Source: Amorphophallus konjac
Lineage: Eukaryota > Streptophyta > Magnoliopsida > Alismatales > Araceae
Direction of reading: 5' to 3'
Assembly: GCA_022559845.1 (NCBI GenBank)
Contig: JAHNEJ010002961.1
Location: forward strand, 1-64,000
DNA: 64,000 nucleotides
Shown: positions 40,630 through 53,700 of the stretch, piece by piece
How the letters are laid out: each line of letters starts with the position of its first letter
Position numbering within the stretch: the stretch's first letter is position 1
The notes under the pieces: generated by a model
Told to the model about the DNA's origin: nothing
The model's input: only the letters and a program-made list of their open reading frames with translations
Databases searched by the model: none
Position numbers and translations under genes: made by a program

Positions 40630-43600
40630 GGCTTGAGCAGGTATTTTGTTTTTGCTTCCAACTACAGGAGACGTTATTCTTACCTGAGAATAAGTCGATT
40701 ACCAAAATTTGAGGCCTTTTTTTTTCTTCTGTGATTCGGGATCCATTATTCGAATCCCATCAATTTTTGAGCTGAGGGCAACAGTGAGACTGTGATTGTG
40801 GTATTAATTTTTTTGTATACTCTACTGGCCTACTGCCATGGGCATGTTCTGTATGACATCCTATTGTACTCCTAGGCTATAAATTTTTATATATTTCAAA
40901 TTGAGCAATACATGGAAAAGCTACTGACCACTAGTGATTATGGACACTGATTGGGAAACATGGGACATTGAACTGTCCATTGACGTTGGCCTCACAGGAA
41001 GCATTGCAATCTCATGGAAAAAGAATCATTTTGAGAATCAAAGTTACGTAAAAAATGGTCATTGCTCAAGAATATGAATTCCTTAGCTATTCATACCATT
41101 TGAAGCTGCTGAGAGTCCACTGGGGTGCCTGTGATATTTTTATGATGTCGAAGCCTACATGTTTGTAAATGGTTTTTTTCTCTAGATTCTGCTCATCTTG
41201 GTTTTCAGACTTATTTTTTCTTTTACATTCCAGAAATTGTTTTATATATCATGTGCCACTGAGTTGTATATGTCTTTGATAACATGCCCTAAGATGAGAT
41301 GGATCCATCATCCAAAGATCAGTGTTTTCCATACTGGATAAGTTACTTTTATCTGATCCTTTCATTTTAGTTCAATATCCCTAAAAAATTGATACAACGC
41401 CTATTTAGCTAACCTGCACGTGACTCATACAACATCTCTGTGATCCCTTTAGTCTTTAGAGTATAGAATATTTGGGATGTCCCTAGCATTAATGGAGATG
41501 AGCTTAAAATATCTCCATCTTTGCAATAGTGTGGATACCCCATGGCGGTGAGCTTAAAACCTTTTTAGCTTATTATAATGGCTTTCAGCATATAATAACA
41601 AAAACAGCATCTCACTAGGCTATTTGTATGTCCATGCACATCATGATCATGCAAGATCTCCTTCATTGCAATCAGTTCCCTTAGCCTGTTCTTGTCTTAA
41701 TGAAATATTTATATATTTGGCCACAAGCTTTGTATCAAAAACATTTTCCAGTCACTACTAGGAGCTAAGTCCATTTGGTGCTAACAATTTAGCAGGACAT
41801 ATCTGTACTTTATTCAATCTCATGTAACAAGGAATGACAGAGAAGTCAGCAAACATTTGGCTTTTGTTTGCAGAGCATCTGCATGTTATGCAGTGGCTTT
41901 ACTTTGACTGAGTTGTTTTATAGGTGCTCTTGCACATGTTATTCTGTGTCTACATTGGCTCTGTATCTATTAGCTGCAGTGCCAAAGATACTTGAGTATG
42001 GCAAGGTGGACCTTTTATGGCGCATAGGCGTTGCATTTCAGATGCTTGTCATGCAATGTTGAATGATATTGTGTACAGTTTTAATGAGTTTCAAGTTTTA
42101 GTCCATGTTTTCATCTGGAGTGTAGTGTAATTGAATTGCTTTTGCCTTATTATTGTTGAAGCTTCATTCAACTGCAAGGCTTTTAGTGTTTTTTTTTAAT
42201 GCAGTCCGCGGACATGCAGAAAATTGTAATATATATAGGAATAATCTCTGACATTAGATTTGTGTTGTTGTATATCATGCCTGTGACTTGATGCCAGATG
42301 TCAGTAAAAGATTTTTACTTCCCATTTGACTCAGATAGTTTCATCATTTTTGTAGTTGTATCTAATAGCTAGACATTGTGCTCGAAAGGGTTGTCATAAT
42401 CTTCATATATGATAGGTTTGTAAAAGTCCTACAACTGATGGAGTCATAGTTTAGTCAGCTTTAGTGGTCCATGCAGATGGATATCCTATCTTGATAAAAC
42501 ATTGAAGTGATTGGAACATTTACTTCAGCAGTTGACCCCTTCTGTCTCTATTGTCTTCTCTGGCATTTCTTTCTACACCTGCTGCTACCGCTGTGACCAT
42601 TTTCCTCCTGTTCCACCTGTTGTCACCTTTTCCTATTACAAACACTACTGCTGTGCACACTTCCTTCTTCTTTTCTTGTTGAAGATGCTTCATAATTCAT
42701 ATAGGCCCTTTTTCTTCTTTATATCTGTTATTGCAACACCAAATTACCATAACTGTTCGCAGGGCAATGTGCCTGGACTTCGCCCTGGCTCACGCTGGCA
42801 TGGCATCTGAGGGGTTTCTCGAGCGGCCTCCCTTGCAGCTGGTGTTCCCCTCGTATCCTTAAGAAAATTACCATAGTTTTCATACTACAATGAATCTTTA
42901 TTTCTTTTTTTCTTCGTTCTTCCTTCTTCCTGCAGGTATTCTTTTTTATTTTCCATCTTATTCTCATCCTTTTATAATTTTCCTAATTTGTATTCCATGC
43001 CTGTTCTGCATACTAGCTTTCTAATTTCCCAAGATAGCCCCTCCCAGTTTTAGTAGTTTTGAGTATTTTGACTACATGCACCAAACTTGTCATCTCTTGG
43101 CATTTGGAAGCTTTTGGTCCACTGATTTTAGTCAAATCATTTTTGACTAATATCAGAAAACATAGGTTTTGAAAGTTGAAAATCTATGTTGACAATCTCA
43201 ATTGAGTGGTTTAATAAGTCTTAACAGATTTTTAGTTCAGTTTACATGAATGCCATTGTTTTTTTGTTCTATACCTCAAGATCCATCATTGTTTATGTCC
43301 ATTCATGGTAGAAGAGATTTTTTCAGTAATTGGGACATGGGTGCCTTTTTCAAAAGCTGCTCCTACATGGCTTTTGGAGAAAGTTACCTCATTTTCACTC
43401 TTGTTGATCTCCCTTCTTCCCAAATATCCCAGCTTTTGGATGGTTGGAAATCTGAGGTGAAGCTATTTTGTTTGAAAATGCTTTTTATGTATCACAAATC
43501 CAAATGATTTGCATCAACCTCAAAGTGCCAAATGAAGTCTAAGATGCGAAAATTATTCTAATTTCATCCCTTTTGGTGCTGCTTCTAGGAACTTTATACA

Positions 43601-44200
43601 ACCATTTGTAATATCTAAGGTTTCTTTGCCATCAAAATGTTTCTTTTCTCTCTTGTTGCATTCTCTTCTCAAGGCTGCTTCCTCTTTGCTGTCTTTTGTT
43701 TTTGGATGACTCCCTTGTGGCCCTTCTCTTTTTCGTAATCTACCTTCTAAACTTTTCCTAGCATGGTAGTACATGCACCAAAAGTTGATCAGGATCAGGG
43801 AAGAATAATGGACAGAAGAAAGGAATGTACATTCTCTTCTCTCTCGACCTGTGTGCTTGTGCTTGTGCTTTTGCATGTGCCTGTGCATCAATGTGCATGC
43901 ATGTGGGTGGGCAGGCTACTCTGCGACCAGGTGCCTTTGTGCTGCATAGTAGCTGACATTTCTAACTTTACCAGATGATTTTGGTTGGGAGGGGGGGTGG
44001 AGAATGCTCCTCTTTCTGTACAACTGTAATGCTGCAGCAGATGTTGCGAACAACTCATGCTGTTTAATTGTGTCCTTGGCTGATCAGATGGTGGATGCTG
44101 TTTGTGCATCTGCCCACCTACACACATCTTTGATCTTTTTATATTTAGATGATCAACAACTGCAGCCGGCACGCATGAAGGCACGTTAGCAGCATGGCAG
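40630..44200. other. 3' UTR and long low-repeat region after CCME
   Basis: T-rich sequence without convincing genes. The first few hundred bases are likely the CCME 3' UTR (AATAAG at 40688, TATAAATTTTTATAT near 40878). A GC-rich 100-bp patch follows a splice-acceptor-like gttcgcag at 42754-42761 and could be a non-coding exon, but no frame supports a protein. This is the least repeat-like stretch of the window. Confidence 0.45.
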
Positions 44201-44202
44201 CG

Positions 44203-44205
44203 TTG

Positions 44206-44246
<41 letters not shown>

Positions 44247-44273
44247 CCACACCCACCCACACACCCACCCGCC

Positions 44274-44309
<36 letters not shown>

Positions 44310-44341
44310 AGCGCGCGCACACACACACACACACACGCACA
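44203..44341. repeat. Compound (CT)n/(CA)n microsatellite
   Basis: (CT) and (CA) runs alternate, with cccacaccc and gcgcgc interruptions. Confidence 0.95.
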
Positions 44342-44972
44342 CATGATCTGATGACATATTCACCATGTCCCTTGGCATCTCCTCAAATCACAGGTCTTTC
44401 CCTGTAGTAAGGATCCTCGAAGGACCCTTATTTTCTTATGATGGTGCATTGGATTGGGTCTCACAATCTCTGCCAAATGCATATGTTGATGCCTTCTATG
44501 TCGTCCACAAGTTCAAACTTCTTGAAGCTCTTTTCATTTAAAAATGTTGGATCATGTTTTTATGCAATCCACAGTTGATATTATGATATGATAAAGTCGC
44601 ACCAAGAAGCTTGACTGTATCCTACTATTGTTGATACGTATAGCATTGATGGAATATCCTTTTTATTATGTCTGCACATAGAAAATGTTAGCCATTGGAT
44701 CATGTATCTTCATCTCAACGATTAATTATAATGATCCTCTTCTTAACCATATCAAGTAACAATATAAATAATATAGGAACGAATATGGCATGTTAAGTTG
44801 TTTTTGGAATTTTTGCATATAAATCATCGTTGTAACAAAAATTACATATTTATCATTCTTGTATTTATATTTGCACACATCGAATTGCACTATTTTTGTG
44901 TGCAAAAAGACCACTTAAAATATAACATTTTGCACAATATTAATGTTTTTAATGATGTGTGCAAATAAGAGT
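44342..44972. other. Unassigned AT-rich sequence
   Basis: No gene recognisable. It ends where the LINE 3' terminus begins. Confidence 0.4.
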
Positions 44973-45700
44973 CGTCATCATCATCATCAGAGTCTTATTT
45001 CATTATTTGGGGTCGACTACATGAATCTTGTTTCACTAAAGAATTATATCAAGTGTTATATTCGCATTTAAACCCAAGAAGTTAATGTCCCTTTTAATAA
45101 CATCATACATCTCATTTTAACCTTTCCACAACTCTTTTACTAGCTTTCACTAAAATTTGGTCGCATCTTTTAACTGGTATTGAGTTAGGACGACAGTGTA
45201 CCTGTCTAAATCATCTGAGTCTATTTTCACTTATTTTATCATCAACTAGAATTGCACTCAAGTCCTCGTGAATACATTCATTCTTAATCTATTTAAATTT
45301 TACTACACATCTATCACAACATTTTCATCTCTGTCACACATTTTGTGAATGTGCTTCTTTCTTACTGTCTAACACTCGGTACCATATAACAAAGTATGTC
45401 TCACAGTCGCTCTATAAAATTTTTCTTTAAGTTTTATAGGTATATGACAATTACAAAGGACTCTTGATGTGTTTTTCTATTTTAACTAACTTGTCTTTAT
45501 CATGCGTGTAACATTATCATAGATCTCTCCATTGTCTTGAATATTTGACCCTAGACACCGAAAATTACTATTTTTAGGAATGTTTTGTCCATCAATTAGA
45601 ACTGTCTTCCTTTTCCACTCTCACGTTACTAAAATTGTAGTGCATAAACGTTGACTTATACTAATTCTTAAATTTTTAGACTCCAAGGTATGTTTCCAAC
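44973..45700 (-). mobile_element. RTE-type LINE, 3' part (antisense), first segment
   Basis: On the minus strand broken frames give KHTLESKNLRISIS, RCLGSNIQDNGEI, PIKLKEKFYRATVRHTLLYG, TEC (then a stop where Trp is usual) and NRLRWFRQVHCRP-like pieces, matching the end of plant RTE LINE proteins (FKYLGS, KLKGKFYRT.VRPA.LYGTECW, LRWFGHVQRRP). The 3' end carries repeated GAT triplets (cgtcatcatcatcatcag on +, 44973-44990), the typical RTE tail. The upstream half continues at 59532 after the hAT insertion. Confidence 0.8.
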
Positions 45701-45839
45701 CATAGTTGTCAAGACGAGAAGGTGACTAAGGCGAGCTTAGGGTCTTTGAGTGTCTAAGCACTTAGGTGCTTGCCTAAGCAGTGTTTAGGCGTCAGTCTAA
45801 ACAGTGTTTAAGCGTCAAGTTTATAAACAAATGTGGTTA

Positions 45840-46240
45840 TTAATATATATGTATTTTCTATATAAAAGTTAATTATGATCATTACAAATATAGATGACAA
45901 CAACAACATGGATAAAATTAAAAATTAATAAAAATGACATTGTAATAAAATATCAAAATTAATTTTAAGATAAAATTAGCTAAAAAATTAAACTTTTATA
46001 ATGAAAAAAATTGTTAAATATTAACCTAATATTTGTCAATTTCTCTCAAAAATTTGTAAATCATATTTGAAACAACGTACAAGTAATATAATGTTTATAC
46101 CAAAAGAAACAAACATCATCAATTATTATCATATGGACAAGCATATAATAAAACAAATAAATGATGAATTAAGGAAGTACCATAGATAATAGTAGCCATA
46201 AAAGTCATTCAATATCCAACAAAAAAATATAAACATCTAA
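45840..46240. other. AT-rich 3' part of the hAT element
   Basis: No coding signal. It lies between the left terminal region (with repeated 'taggtgcttgcctaagcagtg'-like motifs) and the transposase C-terminus. Confidence 0.5.
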
Positions 46241-47560
46241 TTTTAAATTAAACATTGCATTCTCAAGCGCTCTCTCATTTGAAGTTTCATGATTCTCATC
46301 TTCATCTTTATCACCATCTTCATCATTTGACTCCCATGGTGTATTATCATCATCTGTCTCTTCTTCCTCATTCTCTCATTCATCTTGTTCATCATCACCC
46401 TCTTCCATAGGATGTGAAGTACTTCCTCTTGAGAGTGTCTTTTCTAGCCCTTTATTCCGATGTGTCCATTGCTATATCTACCATTTTTCATGTAAGGTCA
46501 TCTCCTTCATGAACTATATCATCGCCAATCGCTCAGCTCTCCGTACCATTCTGCTAGATTCCCCGTTACAAAAAAATTTTTTTATATCATCGCCATCTTT
46601 AGTCATCCACTCACTTCCCCAATTTAACTCTGTTAAGCATGTTGGATCATATTTCTCTGGATGCTTCTTCTTTTTTGAGAATCTTTCACGAAGTTGTCGA
46701 TTGTATTGAATATGGATTAAATCATTAAGTCTTTTATGCTCCAATCTATGCATCTTTTTTGTATGAATTCTGGAAAATAAAAAGATAAGATTAATGACTT
46801 TAACACAAATAGACTTCTTAAAATTCATTTAAAAGATTACTTACGAATTCAAATATGCTCCACTTACGTTCACAATTAGAAGAACTGTAAGTCGGTCTTA
46901 AAATCCTCAAAGCAATATTCATGAGTTCTGATGTATTTTCATATTACATCCATCGATCAGTTATAGTAATATTTAACAAAAAAGTATAATTTAAATCACA
47001 TTTCCCGTTCAATGACAATACACAAAAAAAAAAATTTAATCAAATTATTCACTTGGCAATCTCCTGTCACGAGCTATAATTAACATGGAGATTCCAAATG
47101 TACCTCTTCCATTCATATATAATACCATCTTATCAATGATCTTATTTTGTATATCACTATTTGGCTCCATCCTTTCAACACATGTTAGGAAAAAAATTGA
47201 GAATTTTGTAACTGTAGCAAGACCATCCCTCGTACGAGTTTTATAATATAATTTAGGGTTCAAGAAAAATTCTGCTTCATGGAGAGGACAATTCATTTGA
47301 ACTTTTCAACGTCGCTCTACAATTTTTAACATAGGTTGATACTTAGGTTCCTTAGAACCAAAGTTCTCAATTATTTACTTATTTGCATGTTTCATTGCAG
47401 CATAAATGTATCACATTGCAAGTTTCTCATCTGTATCAACCAATCTCAAAACCTGCAAAATGGGTTGAGAAGCTCTCAATATCTCTTCAATGGCATGTCA
47501 AAACTTCACCTGAAAAATAATTGAAGAAACATTTTCCCCTTATTTGTCTTTGTCCATACA
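46240..47560 (-). pseudogene. hAT transposase, C-terminal half
   Basis: Minus-strand segments in order: VRLVDTDEKLA near 47450, PLHEAEFFLNPKLYY (47290), IIDKMVLYMNGRGTFG, ELMNIALRILRP then SSSNCERKWSIFEF (about 46870), and RIHTKKMHRLEHKRLNDLIH (46770): the hAT C-terminal dimerisation domain with its SxxCERxWS..IHTKKRNRL signature. An acidic tail (EEGDDEQDE, DDDNTPWESNDEDGDKDEDE) lies at 46400-46260. Several stops and frame changes are present. A possible intron separates FEF and RIHTKK. Confidence 0.85.
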
Positions 47561-47981
47561 TAGGGGTGAACACAGTTCGGTTCAGTTTGACTTGGGATCA
47601 TTTTTTTTCAAACTGGACGATCGAGTTTGCCCATCAAACCGAACCGAACCAAATCGAAAAATTCGTTTTGGTTTGATTTCAAACCGAATTTTCATATTTT
47701 ATTACAATATATATATATATATTTATAATGACTTATATGTATATAAAATAAAAATACTTATATTTTATATGTTTGTATGTGTATACTTTTTAAATTTATT
47801 TAATATATTTATAATATAAAATATTAATAAATAAATAGAAATAATAAATTCGATTGGTTCGATTTCACACATTATGAACCGAATCGAACCGAATTGAATT
47901 CAGCTTCAAATCGAATCAAACTGAACCGAACCGAACGGTTCAGTTCAATTTTTTGTTTGAACCGAATTATGAACAGCCCTA
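47561..47981. mobile_element. hAT MITE, 421 bp
   Basis: Begins TAGGGGTGAACACAGTTCGG and ends GAACAGCCCTA, terminal repeats of a non-autonomous hAT family. The flanking 8-mers are tccataca and cccataca (7 of 8 identical), a target duplication. The interior repeats ccgaaccgaacc-type motifs in both orientations. It splits the hAT transposase between residues read on either side. Confidence 0.9.
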
Positions 47982-48150
47982 CCCATACACTATTATGTCA
48001 TCCATCTGAAGTGAACAATCTGCGCAAAGCTTTCTTTATGGTATCATCATGCAACCTTTCTAACGTGAGAAAGGTTGTGACAAATCTTGTCACTCCAAAT
48101 GTTACAAGGTTTTTTTCTTTTCTCCTTCCTTGTGTGGTCAGCAAATGAGT
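47982..48150 (-). pseudogene. hAT transposase, middle segment
   Basis: The minus strand reads KNLVTFGVTRFVTTFLTLER, DDTIKKALRRLFTSDGWHN, matching the hAT phrase 'RPGxTRFATxFLTLxxL ... LRxLFxSxxW'. It joins the C-terminal half once the MITE is removed. Confidence 0.8.
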
Positions 48151-48329
48151 GTGGGTGTATATGTATGCTTTCAACTTTTTAACTTTTTAACTTTTAACTT
48201 TGAGATGGTGCCTGACACTGACATTGGCACCGACACGGTGGAGTCCTTTGATCTTGAACTGTCTTATTCTTAGAAAAAATCATTATCTACAGTTCTACTC
48301 TCACAGCATGACATCTTTCTTTTCTTATT

Positions 48330-48565
48330 TTTGTTTAGCCAACTCAGCATCTCGTTAACAATCTCCTATGTAATTTTTGGACATTTCTTCACATCACTAA
48401 ACCCTCCTATTAAATGCTACTTTTGCCTTTTGATTCCTTCATATGTTATCAAACCACACAACTCACATTTTCTTTTGTTTTTATCATGCTCATTTGGCCA
48501 ATATGCGTACTTCCACCCGGGATCATTAGACTTTGCCTTCTTCACTTATGTACATGGTGTCGAAC
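48330..48565 (-). pseudogene. hAT transposase N-terminus (BED zinc finger)
   Basis: The minus strand reads KAKSNDPGWKYAYWPNE, KRKCELCGLITYEGIKRQK, stop, HLIGGFSDVKKCPKI: a BED zinc finger (CxxC...H) that binds DNA at transposon ends. About 170 bp of non-matching sequence (48150-48330) separates it from the middle segment, so the RNase H-like catalytic start is deleted. Confidence 0.8.
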
Positions 48566-48639
48566 TAGACTCTTCTATGATGACAAATGCAAAAAAAAAA
48601 TAAAACAAAACATACAATACTCAGCCACAGACTATTGTG

Positions 48640-48640
<1 letters not shown>

Positions 48641-48682
<42 letters not shown>
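48641..48682. repeat. (CT)n microsatellite at the copia insertion edge
   Basis: About 20 CT dinucleotides. The other side of the copia element (58218 on) is (GA)n-rich. Confidence 0.95.
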
Positions 48683-48684
<2 letters not shown>

Positions 48685-48694
48685 GTGTGAGAGA

Positions 48695-50744
48695 TGAAGT
48701 CCCGCGATCAATGACACCCAAGAGGGGGTGAATTGGGTGATAACAAATTTTACGAAAACTTTTACCCTTTTTACAAAATATGTGATAAACAATAATTAGC
48801 AAATGAAAACTAATTAACCAATTCTCTCAAACTTTCCGTTCATACACGACCATACAACGAAAACAATCAAACCACACAAATAACACACAATGCACATCGG
48901 TTTTTAAGGTGGTTCGGATGCAACGACGGCAATCCTACGTCCACCCCTCACCAAACCCGGTGAGGCTTCACTCGGGGATAAATCCCCAAACGGAGATGAC
49001 GCTCCAACCACACACGCAGGACGACGCCTGCCCACACACACGGGGACGCGCCCCAAAACACACACACACACGAGACGAAGTCTCCAACACGATCCAACAA
49101 GCGGATCAACAAGACACACACACGCTGCGACAAGTGCAGCACTCCACACACACAAACACTAAGATCTGGATAAATCCACACACACACGCAGATCTAAGAA
49201 GACCTACGCACACACGAATCAAGTACGACACACACACACACGACCACGGATCCAACAACGATCCACACACACACGAGTTTGCAGTTTATAAGAAACACAA
49301 ATCTGAAACTATAAAGCACAAAACACAAACATGAATAAACCACAGTTTAGAAAGCTCCTGATTTAGGCTCCCCCTGAGTGTGTGCTCTGGATGTTCGCGT
49401 TGATTCCTTCTTCACTTGAATAGCTTGAGACTCAGCTTGAATGGCCTTGTATTTGATGTAGATCTTCTTGCACGGAGTACTGTTCACGGCTACAGTACCC
49501 TTCCTTCTTCCTTGGACAAATCCATGTATCTTCTTGATGCTTGTGAGCTTGTTCTCTTCCTTTGAGACTGCTGACTTCAAATGGAGCTAGAGTACCTTCA
49601 GATGATGCTTGAATGGCTCCTTCTTCCTTGTAGCATCCTTCTTCTTCTTCCCTTGGATCACCTTGAGTTGATGAAGAGGTGTATGGATGTAGCTTTGAAC
49701 CTTGATTGCTTCTACACCTTCTTGGAGGTAGATGGCTTCAGAAATACCTTGAATGGGTTGGAGATAGATGAAGAGCTTGCTGCACGAGGTACTGTTCACG
49801 GAGCTACAGTACCTCTTCTTCCTCCTTGGACAGCCTCCCCTTTGGATCTCTTGGATAATTAGGGTTATGACTCTAATAGGATGTTTTATAACCCTTGGAA
49901 GGTCTATGGACAAGCCCTAGACCAGATCCACAAATTCTGGAGGGTTTGGTGGCTTTGGGATTAAACAATAGCAAGAGGAGATGCTTCTTTCGAGATGGAC
50001 AAAAGTCAATATTTTTGGCTTATCGGGGCTGGCGGTCGACCTGCAGAGGCTGGCGGTCGACCGCTACTGAGAGAACTGCTGGCCGTTGGTTTCTGGGAAT
50101 TCCGGTCGACCGCTACTGGGCTGGCGGTCGACCGCCACTGTGAATCCCTACAGGCGGTGAGCTGCTGGCAGGGGCGGTCGACCGCCCTGAGCTGGCGGTC
50201 GACCGCCAGCTGGGCAGACCCTGGGTTTTCCCAGGTCTGTCCGTTAACCTCTTCAGCTCTGTCGCTTAAGTCCTTTAGCAGCCCGTTCATGTCTGTGGCA
50301 TCACCCTTGACAGTGTAGAAGGTGTCAACTGAGTCTTTGACCTTGTGGATTTTTACTGAGTGTTTTGACCAATGGTTCTTGACAGTAAATGACATATACC
50401 ACCTATTTTGGATTGTAGAGGAGCATGGTGCTTATCCACATGTTTGGTTCACCAGGTGACGGCCATGTGTTTGATCCTGCAAGCAAGATAGTCAAGGTTA
50501 ATACCATGCTTGTTCCCGTTGAAGAGGTTATGAAACCTCTTGCCTCTTGTAAAACCAACATATGCAAACCAAGGATCAAGACCATGTAACCATTCCCATT
50601 TGCCATCTCAACCATACATAAATAACAAGAGCATGAGCAATCAACCACAAGTTTACTTATCATCACTTAATCACACATTAAGTTTAGTTATCATCAAAAC
50701 CATAACTTAACAATCACAACAATCATCAAAACCATAACTCAACA
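48695..50744 (-). repeat. 3' LTR of the gag-only copia element
   Basis: 2050 bp. On the minus strand it starts TGTTGAGTTATGG and ends GGGACTTCA. R-U5 contains about a dozen short (CA)n clusters (49010-49280). A TATA-like GTTATAAAACATCC (minus) lies at about 49880-49894. U3 carries six GGTCGACC palindromes. Confidence 0.85.
50031..50210 (-). repeat. GGCGGTCGACCGCC palindrome array in U3 (3' LTR)
   Basis: Palindromes centred on GTCGAC at about 50037, 50058, 50107, 50128, 50179 and 50200. The strongest, GCTGGCGGTCGACCGCCAGC at 50191-50210, is a perfect 20-bp palindrome. The array is about 140-320 bp upstream of the predicted TATA box. Confidence 0.9.
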
Positions 50745-50758
50745 ATCTCCCCCTTTTT
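50745..50758 (-). promoter_or_regulatory. Polypurine tract of the gag-only copia element
   Basis: The minus strand reads AAAAAGGGGGAGAT, adjoining the 3' LTR. Confidence 0.85.
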
Positions 50759-53700
50759 GATGATGAAAAACTTATTGATGATGACAAACTTAATGATAAA
50801 CTTATTAATGATGATACAACAGAGTGGATACAACAGAATGGCACATATATTCGTCTCCCCCTGTCACACACAATCATCAATTTTTCTCCCCCTTTGACAT
50901 AATCAAAAGGCGGGATAATGCAACTCTTTCTCCCACAATAGCAGTATCAAGCGAGCTGGAAGGAGCCAAATAAGGAAGAACAAGATTAACTCCCTTTGAA
51001 ACAGCAATAGCCCATCATATCAAATCAGAAGAAGCAAGGGCAAATCATAGACGAGCAAAGCAATATGATGCTAATCAGAAGAAACCAATTGGTGATTATT
51101 CTCACAAATCAATATGATACCATCCAAAGTAAATACAGTCAAGCATGTATTGATACCAATTGAAGGTGGTGATTGGCCTCAAGGATATGAACCAGTGGAG
51201 GAAGATGTGCACAGGATGAGGTGTTCAGCAGAAAAGCATTCAAAATCTAGATCTCATGGCAGATTTTCACAACAAACAAGAGCAGGAGGACATATCAAAA
51301 GGATTTTCTTTGATTTCTAAATTTTCAAATTTTTATATTTTGGTTTGAAATGCATGAAATGCAACATATGCAAGTGATGACATGTGGGATGATTAAGAGC
51401 TATCAAACCAATACGTATATATACATGCAACACAGCTCCCCCGTACTTATATAAGAAGGGAATGGGTATAAGAAAGATGCAAGAGAGTCATGACAACCGG
51501 AATGTACATGTGTAGCACATGAGAAATTGTGCAATCATATAGGAGATTCATGCAATTGCTAAAGCATTCAATCAATTTTCTGAATCCATAATGAATCAAA
51601 TTTCCAGATGTGTAAGTGAGTAATATGAAAAATGATAGTTGCAATATGGATATTCAGATTTTCAGATTAACACAAGGAGACATTTTACAGACTGCACTTC
51701 AATTTGAGAACAGCGTATTGGAGGCTACGCTCTACCACAAAGAGTTTTCACCATCATTTTTCAACTCAACCATTCTCACAGATAGTCAGAATTTTTCAAG
51801 AGTGGTCAGGTTCAAACAATTCCTTTTTACGCGAGTAGACGCATGGAGCTCATGCCAGAATCCCCGGTTACTCAGAATACAGAACCATTTCACCTCATTA
51901 TGAACAGAGATACTAGTCAACACTTTTCAGATATGAACCACATCACGTCTCAGGTGACATGTGCCAGTTTACTCAGTGAGACCGAGCATTGCTCTATCTT
52001 TCATTTTCATTTCAGATTTTTCAACAAAGATAGGTAGGCAGCTTTTTCCTCAACTGTCTCTTCAACATACATGCAGCAAGTTTAACATCTCGAGAGTGTT
52101 GAAAAGAAATTCATATATCCTTATCTTTAACACTCATTTTCACATTTTGTGCATGAAGTGTGCGAATTTGATTCAGCATGTATACCGAAAATATCATGAA
52201 CTCATAACAGGGCAGCTCCCCCTAAATAGATGCACTTATGAAATAAGAACTCCCCAGAGTGTACGACATGAAACACTCCAATAATGACTCAAATGTAGCA
52301 TTATTTATCAAGAAGACATAAGGCCATAGAAATGACAAGGATGGGGGTGGATAACATATAATTAGCAAGCAAGCATGCAGAGGGAATGTATGCAACATGC
52401 AATGCAAATATGCAGCTGATACCAAACAAATGGATACCAATTGAATGCAGCTAATGCATGAGTACTGATACAATGTAACCTTTGATCATATAGTAGTGGA
52501 ATGGAAATGCAATATGCCAAGACAAAATGCAATGTAGTGTAAAGCTTCTGATATCAAACGAATGAGCTAACTGCAGTTAATGCATGAATTCTCATGCAAT
52601 GCAAAATTAACATGGGTGCAAAGTGTGAGTTTTTAGTTTTTCATTTGAGTGAACTAAATGCACCTAATGCATTGGATTCTGATGCGTGCAACCTATAACT
52701 GTATGAGAATGGAAGACAGGATGCAAAAGTAAGATGAGAGCTTTGATTTTCAAGCCAGTGTGGCAAAATTCTCATTGAAATCATCCACATTCTATTCATA
52801 AATCATCAAATATTTTTCATGACATGACCTTTATGAATAAGGGTGCATAAATGATTAAAATTAAGCAATGCAACCCAATTTTCAGAATTGTTCAAAATCA
52901 GATTTTTAAAGGTCATTCACAAGTGTTGAGATGAGAATTCATCTAAAAGTCAAATGTATGAATCATTTAATCACAAACATGTTTTCAAGTTACATAGCTC
53001 AGCTCAAGGATTCATTCACAAATCAACCAATCACAATTTTCAAGATCTGGTACGAGGCGAGATTTTAGTCGAAGACCCAGCTCAACGCATACGGAATGCT
53101 TCCAAGTGGACATGATCCACTCTTCCACAGAAGCCATTTAATATACCAGATATGTAATTCAATTCAAGTGTGATCATGCAATTCAAATTGAGACTATTCA
53201 ATATGCAACCACTTCATACACATCTTTCAAGATTTTCAATTTTATTCAATCAATTAGGCACATTCATCACAACATGCCAGTAAATGATAATTCAAATTTT
53301 TAGAATCAATACCTGTCACTTGAGAGTGTCACCAAGTGACAAAGACGGCCATTGCATGAATTGACAAGGTTGAATTACCTTAGTTCAGGAGACAAGATTG
53401 AAAGCCTTCAATCACTAAAATCACCAACCTCACGAGGGTTGATATTTCAGCTTTTATTTTCTTACCTTTGCCTTGAGAATCCATTTTCTTCTAAGCCTTT
53501 CACCTGATTTGCCTTGGGTACTTACTTCAACACGTACAAGACTTTCACCACCTTGTACTTGAGTCGATCCTGGAAGTTGTTCTACACAAAGTAGCCCATC
53601 TTCTTGTAGCAACTTGAGAGGGTTCTCATCATTTTCATCCTTGCAAGGTATTCTTCCAGTTGATTCAAGCTTAGCCCATCATCATTTAGATTTTGGGAGT

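Noticed and set aside
43553..43891. 112-residue minus-strand frame with charged sequence (RKREGPQGSHPKTKDSKEEA)
   Set aside because: No recognisable family, poor codon context and T-rich surroundings; likely chance.
48909..49334. 141-residue His/Thr-rich frame, repeated at 56428-56871
   Set aside because: Lies in LTR R-U5 with interspersed (CA)n clusters; the duplicate is simply the other LTR.
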